Assembly: GCA_039683515.1 (NCBI GenBank)
Contig: JBDKRG010000023.1
Span: 1-42,823 of the forward strand
Direction of reading: 5' to 3'
DNA length: 42,823 nucleotides
Source: JAJFUE01 sp039683515
GTDB lineage: Bacteria; Sumerlaeota; Sumerlaeia; MVZB01
Positions 1-7,472 of this stretch are shown here, one piece after another. The position numbers were made by a program, and so were the translations under genes. The notes under the pieces are model-generated. The model saw only the letters and a program-made list of their open reading frames with translations. It had not been told where the DNA came from and did no database searches. The stretch's first letter is position 1. Each line of letters opens with the position of its first letter.

Positions 1-1
1 G

Positions 2-97
2 GACCGGTTGCGGGGCCGCACCGTCGGAGCTCGCCGGCGCGGCCGCAAACCGATCCCCCGCGAAGGTGAAGAAAATCAAATGGAATTATTTCAATGA
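2..97 (+). pseudogene. C-terminal fragment of IS200/RAYT-like transposase (copy 1, cut by window edge)
   Basis: One frame is open from the left edge to a TGA at 95-97. Its last residues include GRTVGARRRGRKP and end in NQMELFQ. A basic RRRGRKP-type tail after a 'LGR' segment is how many REP-associated Y1 (IS200-like) transposases end. Only about 31 codons are visible and the catalytic HUH and Tyr region would lie outside the window, so this could be either the true end of an intact gene running in from the left or a remnant. It is nearly identical to the fragment at 129-254. Confidence 0.45.
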
Positions 98-284
98 AAA
101 TAAATAAAGTGCACGTCCCCAATATTCGTGCGGAAACGAGGCGTTCGTCACATCGATTGAGGACCAGCTCGGCCGCACCGTCGGAGCTCGCCGCCGCGGC
201 CGCAAACCGATCCCCCGCGAAGATGAAGAAAATCAAATGGAATTATTTCAATGAAAATAAATAAAGTGCACGTCCCCAATATTC
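14..284 (+). repeat. Direct repeat of about 114 bp, two copies (14-127 and 171-284)
   Basis: Positions 14-127 and 171-284 match almost base for base at an offset of 157. Each copy holds the transposase C-terminus, its stop, and a trailing motif AAAGTGCACGTCCCCAATAT. The trailing motif is AT-rich and outside the reading frame, so it probably marks the element end. Confidence 0.8.
129..254 (+). pseudogene. C-terminal fragment of IS200/RAYT-like transposase (copy 2)
   Basis: Same frame and nearly the same peptide as copy 1, but extending slightly further upstream (GNEAFVTSIEDQLGRTVGA, then the RRRGRKP tail, ending NQMELFQ before TGA 252-254). A 'G-N/S-E-x-F' segment leading into 'LGR' is typical of the end of REP-associated Y1 transposases. 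The preceding DNA is the tail of the first repeat copy, so there is no room for a catalytic domain. This is a clear remnant, probably made by tandem duplication or nested insertion. Confidence 0.55.
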
Positions 285-462
285 CAATAAAGTGCACGTC
301 CCCAATATTCCGTCCCCAATATTCCCAATATTCTAGTCCTTTTCCTATTACTTGTAATAGCGATGAAATCAGGATTCAATTTATGGATTCAGAGACAGGG
401 GATATGGTCAGAGGAAAGAATACGCCCTGAATATCGGGGACGGAATATCGGGGACGTGCGAC
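285..462. repeat. Truncated direct and inverted copies of the CGTCCCCAATATTC end motif
   Basis: After the second full repeat, the end motif recurs at about 285-310 (AATAAAGTGCACGTCCCC...) and, shorter, at 311-325. On the far side, 429-462 carries two inverted copies (GAATATCGGGGACG twice). The roughly 100 bases between, starting near 326, have no recognisable gene and lower GC than the rest of the window. The pattern resembles nested or internally deleted IS200/REP-type elements. I see no gene in 255-579. Confidence 0.65.
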
Positions 463-560
463 TGTTTGTTTTTTCTGTGACGGCAAGGCGGGTCGTAAAT
501 GCGCCCGCGTTGTGAGCAGAGTGAGACTCAATTCTGAATTTCTTCGATAAATTCCCCTGA

Positions 561-579
561 GTCGGCTCATAGAGCCGAC
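561..579 (-). repeat. Hairpin flush with the glycosyltransferase stop codon
   Basis: A perfect 8-bp stem GTCGGCTC/GAGCCGAC with a 3-nt loop. It begins on the base next to the TAG (580-582) of the GT4 gene. There is no clear T-run, so it is a weak terminator candidate or a REP-type hairpin. Confidence 0.5.
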
Positions 580-1863
580 CTACCTTAACTCGTCGACCGC
601 CCGGAGGATGGAGTCGGCCATGGCTTCCAGGGTGAAGCCGGTTTGGATGGTTTGTTGGCCGGAGGCGCCGAGGCGGCGGGCCAGCGCGGGGTCGCGCATG
701 AGTTGGGCGATCCCCTCGGCCAGGAGCCTGGGGTCGGAGCGGTCGATCAGGATCCCGCCGTCGGCCCGCTCAACCCACTCGGTCAGGCAGCCCAGGCGCG
801 GCTCGACGACCGGGACGCCGGCGGCCATCGCCTCGGCAGCGAAGATCCCCATCGGCTCGGGATAAATCACCGGCACGCTGAACGCGCTCAGGCCGCCAAG
901 GAACTCGACCCGCTGCGGCGGGGTGAGCTCGCCGACGTATTCGAAGCTCTCCGCGAGCCCCCAGCTTTTCACGTCCCTTAGGATTTTCTCCAGGTAGGGC
1001 CTGTCGCCGGCGGCGAGGAACCCGGCCGCTTTCACGCGGCAGCGCGCCGTCTCCGGATTCGATTTCAAGATGCGCAGCGCCTCGGCCAGCACGCGCAGGC
1101 CGTTGGGCGGGCAGACCGGCGAGCGGTAGCCGATCGTGAACACGTCGGGCTTTTTGAATTCCCGGCCGCGATAGGCGCCGACGTCGATCCCCGGCGTCAT
1201 GATCCGCACGCTATCGGGCGGAAGCTCGAGGTAGCCGGTCATGAACGCGGCGTAGTATCGGCTCGAGGCCATGAAGCCGTCGATCCCCCGGACGCAGCGC
1301 CGCAGCGCCTCGAGCGTCCGCGCGCGGTGCGGCTCGGGGAACTGCTCGATGAACTGGTCCTCGCCCGACAGCAGGCAGAGCACGGGGGCGCCGAGCGCCT
1401 CGCGCAGCGGCCCGGCCAGGCCGGCCAGAAGGCTTGTCGGCAGGATGATCGCGTCGGGGCGCGGCTCGCCCTTGAGCCACTCGATCAGCGCCTCGAGCTC
1501 CTTGCGCTGGTTGCCGGCGCGGCCTTCCATGACCGAGACGGTCAGCTCGGCGAGGTCGCTCGGCTGGGTCATGTGGCCGAGACGCGCGACCTGGTCGAGG
1601 AGCCACGCGTTGTTGAACACGCGATCGACAAACCGCGGCGTGTGGCGGAAGAGCGGGAATTTCTGCTGCAGGTAGACGTTGATGCCGCCGTAGAAGAGCG
1701 GCCGTTGCGCGGCCTCGCCGACCGCGGCCGGCAGCGGCGTGTACATCGGCACGAACAGGACGTCGTGCCCCCGGGCCTTCATCGTGCGCGCCAGCAGGCC
1801 GTCACGCAGGCAGGTGTCGCACTCCATGCGCCCCGAGCCGGCGATGACGTACGTGACGCGCAT
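580..1863 (-). CDS. GT4-type glycosyltransferase
   Basis: A 427-residue GT-B fold glycosyltransferase, likely cytosolic or membrane-associated, transferring a sugar from an activated donor to an unknown acceptor. The C-terminal half carries the family-4 signature EPMGIFAAEAMAAG from about residue 336 (E-x7-E donor-binding motif), followed by a GG-I-L loop. The N-terminus MRVTYVIAG opens the first Rossmann strand, and the adjoining MECDTC sequence is cysteine-rich, which is less usual. The ATG overlaps the stop of the pilin gene by one base (TGATG), so it is translationally coupled as the last gene of a PQQ-pilin-GT unit. A role in glycosylating a secreted product is possible but not shown. 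The donor and acceptor cannot be read from sequence. Confidence 0.85.
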   Translation of the reverse strand: MRVTYVIAGSGRMECDTCLRDGLLARTMKARGHDVLFVPMYTPLPAAVGEAAQRPLFYGGINVYLQQKFPLFRHTPRFVDRVFNNAWLLDQVARLGHMTQPSDLAELTVSVMEGRAGNQRKELEALIEWLKGEPRPDAIILPTSLLAGLAGPLREALGAPVLCLLSGEDQFIEQFPEPHRARTLEALRRCVRGIDGFMASSRYYAAFMTGYLELPPDSVRIMTPGIDVGAYRGREFKKPDVFTIGYRSPVCPPNGLRVLAEALRILKSNPETARCRVKAAGFLAAGDRPYLEKILRDVKSWGLAESFEYVGELTPPQRVEFLGGLSAFSVPVIYPEPMGIFAAEAMAAGVPVVEPRLGCLTEWVERADGGILIDRSDPRLLAEGIAQLMRDPALARRLGASGQQTIQTGFTLEAMADSILRAVDELR

Positions 1864-2465
1864 CAGATGCCGCCCTTGCTGAAGCGCATGATGTCGCCGT
1901 CGCTCACCGTGCCGTTGGTCGGGTCATACATGCACGCGATCATCCCCTCGTGGCGCGTGGGGTAATACTGAACCTTGTAGGAATCGAAAAAGCGGTTGGG
2001 CCCGAGGGAAGTCAGGCCGTAGGTCTCGGGCTTGGCGGTGCCGGCCGGCGTGTCCGTGTTGTAGGAGTAAAGGTACGGCGGCTCGCCGGGGAAGAGCATG
2101 TTGGTCATGATGACGCCCATCGAGTTGTCGGCGTTGGCGTCGGGCGGGCCGATGTTGAACGGATCGTAGATGAACCCGGACAGGTAGGCGACCGGCGTGG
2201 TGAGCTTGCAGAAAATCCGGCGCTGGTCCCAGATGGCCGGGTTCTGCACGTTGACGCCGGGCAGGTCGTCGGCGTCGAGGACGTAGCTGTTGTAGTCGAT
2301 GTTGTAGGACTCGATGGCGTTGGCGATCGTGCGCATGTCGCCGACGGCGCGCGAGACCTTGGCGCGGGTCTGGGCCTCGAGGAAGTTGGGGACGGCGATC
2401 GCCGCGAGGATGGCGATGATCGCGACGACGATCAGCAGTTCGATGAGCGTGAATGCGCGTTTCAT
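1863..2465 (-). CDS. Type II secretion/type IV pilin-like protein (GspG-like pseudopilin)
   Basis: A 200-residue secreted protein with a class III prepilin leader: MKRA, then FTLIELLIVVAIIAILA, with Glu at +5 of the mature form. The residue before the cleavage site is Ala rather than the usual Gly. The hydrophobic helix is followed by AVPNFLEAQTRAKVSR and a globular domain ending in a short repeat-poor tail. This single-gene architecture is abundant in PVC-like and Sumerlaeota-like genomes as free-standing pseudopilins rather than parts of full T2SS operons, and no other secretion gene is nearby. The start codon lies in an ATGA overlap with the upstream PQQ gene. A longer frame exists upstream but is only a shadow of that gene; the prepilin motif fixes the start. 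Confidence 0.9.
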   Translation of the reverse strand: MKRAFTLIELLIVVAIIAILAAIAVPNFLEAQTRAKVSRAVGDMRTIANAIESYNIDYNSYVLDADDLPGVNVQNPAIWDQRRIFCKLTTPVAYLSGFIYDPFNIGPPDANADNSMGVIMTNMLFPGEPPYLYSYNTDTPAGTAKPETYGLTSLGPNRFFDSYKVQYYPTRHEGMIACMYDPTNGTVSDGDIMRFSKGGI

Positions 2466-3595
2466 TTGTCGGGTCTTCCTCCCGTTCCGAAGCAGTATAG
2501 GTTGCCTTCGCGGTCGCCGACGACGAGTTTGCCCTCGGCGACGGCCGGCGAGGCCTGGATCGGCGCGCCGGCCACGTATTGCCAGATTTTCTCGCCGGTC
2601 GCAAGGTCGAGCGCGTAGAGCGTCCCGTCCTTGGATGCGGCGTAAACATATTGTTGGCCGGCGGGGGCGCCGGCCCCACACACGGCCGGCGAGGCGTCGA
2701 CGTCGCCCTTCGTGGCGAATTCCCACACGCGGCGGCCGGTGGCGCGGTCGATGCAGTGGACGTTGCGGTCGCGACCGCCGGCGATGACGCGGTCGGCCGT
2801 CGCCGCGCACGAGGCGTAGAACGGGAACGACTCGGCGTCGGGGAGCGGCCGGTATTGCCACTTGAGCTTGCGCGTGGCGAGGTCGACCGCGATCACCGCG
2901 CCGCCGAAATGCGCGACGTAAAGCGTGTGGCCGGCGATGGCGGGCGTGGCCGCGGCGTAGCTTTCCATCGTGTATTGCCACGCTTGCGTCCCGGAGGTCA
3001 GGTCGATCGCGCGCAGGACGTGGTCGCAGCCGGCGATGTAGGCGTATTTTTCATCGACCGCCGCGCCGCAGTGGACCGGCCCCTGCGTCTCGTGTTTCCA
3101 GGCGATCCGGCCCGAGGCGGCGTCGATCGCGTAGAGCGTCTGGTCGTACGAGCCGATCAGGACGCGGCCGCCGTGGACGATGGGCGAGGAATGGATCTCG
3201 CTGTCGGTCCCGAGGCTCCAGAAGGTGCGCGTCGTCGCGGCGTCCTGGCAGAAGATCGTGCCCGTGCCGTCGGCGTAGTAGAGGCGTCCGGCGTCGACGC
3301 ACGGCGTGCCGGCCAGGCCGCCGCGCAGCCTCGCGCGCCACAGCGTGCGGCTCGCGTCGATGTCGATGGCGTACAGGAAGCCCTTCGCCGTGCCCGCATA
3401 GGCGACGCCGCCGACGATCGCGGCGCCGACTTCGAACGGGCTGTCGGCCTTGAATTTCCAGACGAGCGCGGGGCGGGCGGGGAGCGATTCGGCGGTGACG
3501 CCCGTGCGCTGCGGGTTGCCGCGGTCCATCGGCCAGTCGGCGGCCCAAGCCGTCGCGGACGCAACCAGCGCGGCGATGATGAGGAGGGGTCTCAA
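2462..3595 (-). CDS. Secreted PQQ-like beta-propeller repeat protein (BamB-like fold)
   Basis: A 377-residue protein with a Sec signal (MRPLLIIAALVASATAWA, cleavage before ADWP), then repeated blades with the AIDxxTGxxxW pattern (for example YAIDAASGRIAWKHET and RAIDLTSGTQAWQYT), about seven or eight blades. It probably acts in the periplasm or outside the cell as a scaffold; such repeats do not by themselves prove PQQ binding. The start is a TTG with a GGTGAGAG sequence upstream; no better ATG precedes the signal peptide. It is the first gene of the unit with the pilin and GT4 genes. One inter-blade loop (residues CGAGAPAG, bases 2656-2680) is longer than its equivalents in the other blades and is identical to an arm of the 92-bp palindromic repeat found elsewhere in this window. 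Confidence 0.88.
   Translation of the reverse strand: MRPLLIIAALVASATAWAADWPMDRGNPQRTGVTAESLPARPALVWKFKADSPFEVGAAIVGGVAYAGTAKGFLYAIDIDASRTLWRARLRGGLAGTPCVDAGRLYYADGTGTIFCQDAATTRTFWSLGTDSEIHSSPIVHGGRVLIGSYDQTLYAIDAASGRIAWKHETQGPVHCGAAVDEKYAYIAGCDHVLRAIDLTSGTQAWQYTMESYAAATPAIAGHTLYVAHFGGAVIAVDLATRKLKWQYRPLPDAESFPFYASCAATADRVIAGGRDRNVHCIDRATGRRVWEFATKGDVDASPAVCGAGAPAGQQYVYAASKDGTLYALDLATGEKIWQYVAGAPIQASPAVAEGKLVVGDREGNLYCFGTGGRPDK
2656..2680. repeat. Arm of the 92-bp palindromic element embedded in the PQQ gene
   Basis: These 25 bases are identical to the right arm (read in reverse complement) of the palindrome at 42726-42817. They lie in frame inside the PQQ-repeat gene and encode a Gly/Ala/Pro loop. 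Confidence 0.6.
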
Positions 3596-3686
3596 GCCAA
3601 CACTCTCACCGGAATGAAAACGAATCGATCAATCACCCTTCTTTTTTAACAGAACCCTTGCGCAATGGCCCATTGAATTCGAATCC

Positions 3687-3760
3687 GAACCACGGTGACA
3701 CGGGGAAAAACATGGGGCATATATCTTTTGCGTTCTCCGTGTCTCCGTGTCGAGTGGTTC
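3687..3760. repeat. Imperfect inverted repeat in the divergent spacer
   Basis: GAACCACGGTGACACGG at the left pairs imperfectly with CCGTGTCTCCGTGTC...GTGGTTC at the right. It sits between the divergent PQQ and squalene-synthase-like genes, ending a few bases before the proposed -35 box. It has the form of a REP/MITE-like element; a hairpin in the 5' region is equally possible. Confidence 0.55.
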
Positions 3761-3767
3761 AATTTTC

Positions 3768-3796
3768 TTGGGACCTTGAATTCACATTGGTATAGT
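3768..3796 (+). promoter_or_regulatory. Putative sigma-70-type promoter of the squalene/phytoene synthase gene
   Basis: TTGGGA, a 17-bp spacer, then TATAGT, ending 32 bases before the ATG at 3829. An AAGGA ribosome-binding sequence follows 9 bases upstream of the start. The lineage's promoter consensus is unknown. Confidence 0.45.
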
Positions 3797-3828
3797 GACC
3801 CGACCGATGCGCAAGAAGGATTCTCTCG

Positions 3829-4761
3829 ATGGCCGACCTCAACGATCTCCTTGTCAAAACCAGCCGCACGTTCGGCATTTCGATCCCGATCCTGCCCGAG
3901 CCGTGGCGGCGGCAGGTGACGATCGCCTACCTGCTCTTCCGCATCGCCGACACGTTCGAGGACGCCGACCGCTGGGGGGCGGCGACCAAGCTCGAGGCGC
4001 TGCGCCGGTTCCACGCGATGCTGACCGAGCCGGCCCCCAAAATGCCATCCGAATGGCTGGCCAACCCGCCGTGCGACCACGCCGGCTACATCGAACTGCT
4101 GGCGGAGACGCCGTTCGTGCTCGACGCGCTGGCCGCGCTCGACCCCGAGCCGCGCGCGCATATCATCCAGGAGACCCGGCGCACGATCGAGGGGATGAGC
4201 GAATACGTCTCGCGCACGGACGAGCACGGCACGCTGCGGCTCACCGACATGGAGGACCTGCGCCACTACTGCTATTACGTGGCCGGGATCGTCGGCGAGA
4301 TGCTGACCGAGCTGTTCCTGATCGGGCAGAAGGTCAGCGCCCGCCAGAGGAAGGCGATCCTCGGCCAGGCGCGGCTGTTCGGCGAGGGCCTGCAGCTCGT
4401 CAATATCCTGAAGGATTCGGCGTCGGACGCGCGGGTCGGGCGCTATTACCTGCCCCAGTCGCTCGAGCGGGCCAAGGTGCTGGCCCTTGCGCGCCAGAGC
4501 CTCGTGGCCGCGAAGGATTACATCCTGACCGTCCATCGCGGCGGCGCGCCGGGCGGCGTTCTTGGATTTTTAATCCTGCCGCTGGTGCTGGCGTGGGCGA
4601 CGCTCGACCGGGTCGAGGCGCACGGCTCGGGCGCCAAGCTCACCCGGCCCGAAGTGCTGCGGCTGCTCGAGCGCGTCCAGGAGATCGCCGACCAGCCCAA
4701 GCCGAAGATCAGCGAGAAAATGTTTGAGGAATTGTATGCGGAAATGCGATTTGAGAGATGA
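3829..4761 (+). CDS. Squalene/phytoene synthase family protein
   Basis: A 310-residue all-alpha prenyl-condensing enzyme, expected to join two C15 or C20 prenyl diphosphates head-to-head. The first Mg-diphosphate motif is DTFED (residues 41-45) after AYLLFRIA; the second is NILKDSASD (192-200), followed by GRYYLPQS. The helix YCYYVAGIVGEMLTELF (147-163) is the family's central signature. The NILKD form and overall length favour a squalene-synthase-like enzyme over CrtB, but no hopanoid or carotenoid partner gene is present, so the product is open. Start chosen at the ATG with AAGGA 9 bases upstream. The stop TGA (4759-4761) lies inside a GAGAGAT heptamer repeat, so the last residues (FER) are repeat-derived. 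Confidence 0.85.
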   Translation: MADLNDLLVKTSRTFGISIPILPEPWRRQVTIAYLLFRIADTFEDADRWGAATKLEALRRFHAMLTEPAPKMPSEWLANPPCDHAGYIELLAETPFVLDALAALDPEPRAHIIQETRRTIEGMSEYVSRTDEHGTLRLTDMEDLRHYCYYVAGIVGEMLTELFLIGQKVSARQRKAILGQARLFGEGLQLVNILKDSASDARVGRYYLPQSLERAKVLALARQSLVAAKDYILTVHRGGAPGGVLGFLILPLVLAWATLDRVEAHGSGAKLTRPEVLRLLERVQEIADQPKPKISEKMFEELYAEMRFER

Positions 4762-4853
4762 GAGATGAGAAAATGATCATCACTCATCATTCATCATTTC
4801 TTCGGATCTTCGGACTCAATCTCGTCTCTCAAATCTCATCTCTTACCTTGTCG
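4749..4853. repeat. Heptamer repeats in inverted arrangement across two convergent gene ends
   Basis: GATTTGAGAGATGAGAGATG starts at 4749 on the plus strand; a related GAGATTTGAGAGACGAG block lies on the minus strand near 4830-4853. CATCACTCATCATTCATCAT lies between. The TGA stop of the squalene-synthase-like gene and the TGA stop of the CDF gene are both spelled by these repeats. The pair may form a bidirectional hairpin. Confidence 0.65.
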
Positions 4854-5773
4854 TCCTCGTGGCCTTCGGGGGGCTCGGGGTGGACCGTGACGTCCGCCTC
4901 GGGGATGACGTCCTTGAGCGCTTCCTCGATCCGGTCGGTCAGGGCGTGGACGTTGCGGAGGGTTTCGTCGCCGCTGACGAGGATGTGGATGTCGACGAAC
5001 GTCTTGGGGCCGCCGTGGCGCACGCGGACGCGGTGGCAATCGATCACGCCGGGGATGGATTCGACGACGCGGACGACCTCGTCGCGGGCCCCGAACGGCG
5101 CGGCGTCGAGCAGCGCCTGGATCGAGCGCATCCCCAGCTCGACGCTGACGTAGGTCATGATCACGGCGACGATCAGCGCGGCGACCGAGTCCAGCTGGTG
5201 CAGCGCGGGCAGGCTTGGGAAGAATTCGCCGGCCTTGACGCAGACGAGGCCGAAGATGACGACGGCCGAGCTCCACACGTCGGTGCTGAAGTGCAGCGCG
5301 TCGGCCTCGAGCGCCTGGCTGTTGTATTTAATGGCGGCGCGCTTGAGCATGCGCGAGCGCGTCACGTCGACGACGATCGAGGTGGCCATCACGGCGAACG
5401 ACCAGAAGTTGACCTCGACATCGACCTTCTCGTAGCCAAGCAGCCGCCGGCCCGCCTCCCACACGATCCAGACGCATGTGGTCAATAAAAGAAGCGTCTG
5501 AATCAGGGCCGAGAAGTTTTCGACTTTGCCGTGGCCGTAATGGTGGCCGCCGTCGGCCGGCCGGCCCGAGATCCGGACGGCGAAGTAGGTCGTGACGGCG
5601 GCGAGGAAATCCAACGAGGAATGGGCCGCCTCGGCCAGAATGCCAAGGCTGCCGGTCCAGACGCCCACGACGATTTTTATGCTGGTCAAACCCGCCGCGG
5701 CAAAGACGGACTTCAATGCCACGTCGTGCTTTTCCTGCTGGGCCTCGAAATGAGTTTGTTCGCTTGTTGCCAT
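4829..5773 (-). CDS. Cation diffusion facilitator (CDF) family metal exporter
   Basis: A 314-residue inner-membrane protein with a six-helix transporter domain followed by a cytoplasmic ferredoxin-like domain, probably exporting Zn, Fe, Mn or a similar divalent ion in exchange for protons. Metal-site residues are visible as HSSLD (His51, Asp55) and HFSTD (His161, Asp165). The loop GGHHYGHGKVENFSAL (75-90) is characteristic. The C-terminal domain contains RVRHGGPKTFVDIHILV. The start MATSEQ is chosen because hydrophobic helix 1 follows soon after; the frame stays open upstream without family similarity. The C-terminus (RDEI) and TGA stop fall in a heptamer repeat shared with the convergent gene. 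Metal specificity cannot be read. Confidence 0.9.
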   Translation of the reverse strand: MATSEQTHFEAQQEKHDVALKSVFAAAGLTSIKIVVGVWTGSLGILAEAAHSSLDFLAAVTTYFAVRISGRPADGGHHYGHGKVENFSALIQTLLLLTTCVWIVWEAGRRLLGYEKVDVEVNFWSFAVMATSIVVDVTRSRMLKRAAIKYNSQALEADALHFSTDVWSSAVVIFGLVCVKAGEFFPSLPALHQLDSVAALIVAVIMTYVSVELGMRSIQALLDAAPFGARDEVVRVVESIPGVIDCHRVRVRHGGPKTFVDIHILVSGDETLRNVHALTDRIEEALKDVIPEADVTVHPEPPEGHEDDKVRDEI

Positions 5774-5926
5774 CCGCTCAACCCAACGGCGATACTGCTG
5801 CGGTCCCGGATTCCGGTTCCGTCCTGAACAATGATGCCTGAAGCTAGCACGCCGCCGGCCGGGATTCAATCGGATTAGATCCGATTCGATCGGGGTCTGG
5901 GCGACGGCCCCGATTTGCGGGATCCG

Positions 5927-5959
5927 AAAAAAAGGATCGGGCCGCGAGGGGCCCGATCC
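5927..5959 (-). terminator. Rho-independent terminator
   Basis: On the minus strand a perfect 10-bp GC-rich stem (GGATCGGGCC/GGCCCGATCC, 6-nt loop) is followed by seven Ts, 27 bases after the stop of the 442-residue secreted protein. Another small hairpin, AATCGGA/TCCGATT, lies at 5860-5880 in the same spacer. Confidence 0.85.
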
Positions 5960-5985
5960 GGGGTCTTCAGGATTGTCGGCGCGGA

Positions 5986-7314
5986 TTATTTTGCGGCCGC
6001 CGGGCTGTTCAGGTAGTTGAGCAGCGCCCAGCCGTAAAGGATCTGGGCCGAGTTGCCCTGTGTGTATTTCTCATTGTATATCGCCGCGCACTTTTGGAGC
6101 GTGTCGCCGCCGAGCAGCATGAACCCGGCCAGGTTCGACTCGGCCTGGCCCGCGGCGAACGTCTTGGCGAACGGCTCGAGATCGGCCGCCGTGAAGACGA
6201 CGTCGCGCTTGGCGCACTCGCTCATGAACCGGATGACGAGCTGCAGGTTCTCGAGGCTTTGGGCCTTCTCGCCCTTGATCGAGACCTTGCCGTCGTCGCC
6301 GACTTCGACCCGCGACTTGACGTAGTTGGCCAGCTGCTCGACCCGCTTGGCGTAGATGGTCGGCGTGGTCGTCTCGTCGAGGTAGATGAGGCCCGTGCCG
6401 GTGGCGGCCTGGGCGAAGACCGGGGCGGGCTTGCCGGCGTCGGCGACGGGGCAGTTCTTCTCGTAGGCGTAGTAGCCGCTCTTGCCCTTGTCGACGAAGC
6501 TCTTCTCGAACTCGCCGAAAGCCTCGACCGAGCAGCCGGTGTAGTTGGTGGCGCGGCCCTTGATGGCGGCCATCTCGGGGTTCTTCGCGATCATGCCCGA
6601 GACGTGGGTCAGCGGCGTCGTGATCTTGCCCCAGTGCAGCGCCTGGATGACGGCGCGCTGCGTCGGCAGGGTGAACGGGATGCACTTGCCGGGGATGCCG
6701 GCGCCCATCTTCCTGACCTTGAGCGCGCTCCCCTCGGCGTTGACGGCGCTCTCGACCGTTTCCATCGTCAGCTTTTCCCAGTTGCCGTCGAGCTGGCCGG
6801 TGACGAGGTTGCGGACGGCGATGTCGAAGGACTTGCCGTCCTTGGCCGGGTTGATCTCGATGGCGAGGCTGCCGTTGTTGGCCCCGAGGCGGCACTGGAT
6901 TTCCAGGGAGGGGTTGCCCTTGGCGTCGAGCACGACGGCCGGCTGGCCGAGCGTCACGGCGCCGTCGGTGAGCCAGCCGCGGCGCAGCCAGCCGCGCCAG
7001 TCGGGCATGCCGGCCTTGTCGGCGCGGGCGGTCACGACCATGTCGGCCAGCTCGATGAAGTAGTCCATGTAGTTGGCGTCGCCGGTGGCCTGGTACATGA
7101 GCAGGTAGGCGTCCATCTCGTAGGAGTCGCGCCAGGCGATGTCGCCGTTCAGGTTGGTCGAGGCCTTGTCGGCGCGCGCGGCGCGGACGCGTTCCGAATA
7201 ATCGTCGAAATTCTTGACCAGCGCGGCCGAATCCGCGGCGATGGCCGAATGGATGGCAAACATCATGAGGACCGCCGCCAGCAGCCCGCTCAAGCTTCCG
7301 AGGTTCTTCGACAT
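5986..7314 (-). CDS. Secreted protein of unknown function, possible alpha/alpha-toroid fold
   Basis: A 442-residue protein I do not recognise by family. It has a clear Sec signal (MSKNLGSLSGLLAAVLMM...AIAA, cleavage near residue 27). The segment WRDSYEMDAYLLMYQATGD (about 61-79), followed by YMDYFIELADMV, resembles the first helical hairpin of alpha/alpha-toroid polysaccharide-processing enzymes (lyases, epimerases). No catalytic residues can be assigned. The start is set by GGAGGAG six bases upstream of the ATG; the frame continues further upstream without signal features. It stands alone, with its own terminator downstream and a membrane glycosyltransferase gene behind it. A carbohydrate-related role is inference only. 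Confidence 0.75.
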   Translation of the reverse strand: MSKNLGSLSGLLAAVLMMFAIHSAIAADSAALVKNFDDYSERVRAARADKASTNLNGDIAWRDSYEMDAYLLMYQATGDANYMDYFIELADMVVTARADKAGMPDWRGWLRRGWLTDGAVTLGQPAVVLDAKGNPSLEIQCRLGANNGSLAIEINPAKDGKSFDIAVRNLVTGQLDGNWEKLTMETVESAVNAEGSALKVRKMGAGIPGKCIPFTLPTQRAVIQALHWGKITTPLTHVSGMIAKNPEMAAIKGRATNYTGCSVEAFGEFEKSFVDKGKSGYYAYEKNCPVADAGKPAPVFAQAATGTGLIYLDETTTPTIYAKRVEQLANYVKSRVEVGDDGKVSIKGEKAQSLENLQLVIRFMSECAKRDVVFTAADLEPFAKTFAAGQAESNLAGFMLLGGDTLQKCAAIYNEKYTQGNSAQILYGWALLNYLNSPAAAK

Positions 7315-7472
7315 TCTCAGCTCCTCCTGTTGATCGGCAAAATCAGTATGAGTCGCCCTTTGCCTGCGATACCGTTGCCATAAAGCCGACTCGATCAGGA
7401 AAGAAAATCCCACTTCCCAGGCCATTTTGCAACAAAAGTCACGTTACCGCGAAAAGCGTTCGATTCGGGCGG

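Noticed and set aside
376..570. 64-codon minus-strand frame left of the glycosyltransferase
   Set aside because: It is translated from inverted transposase end motifs and a hairpin; repeat-derived and not gene-like.
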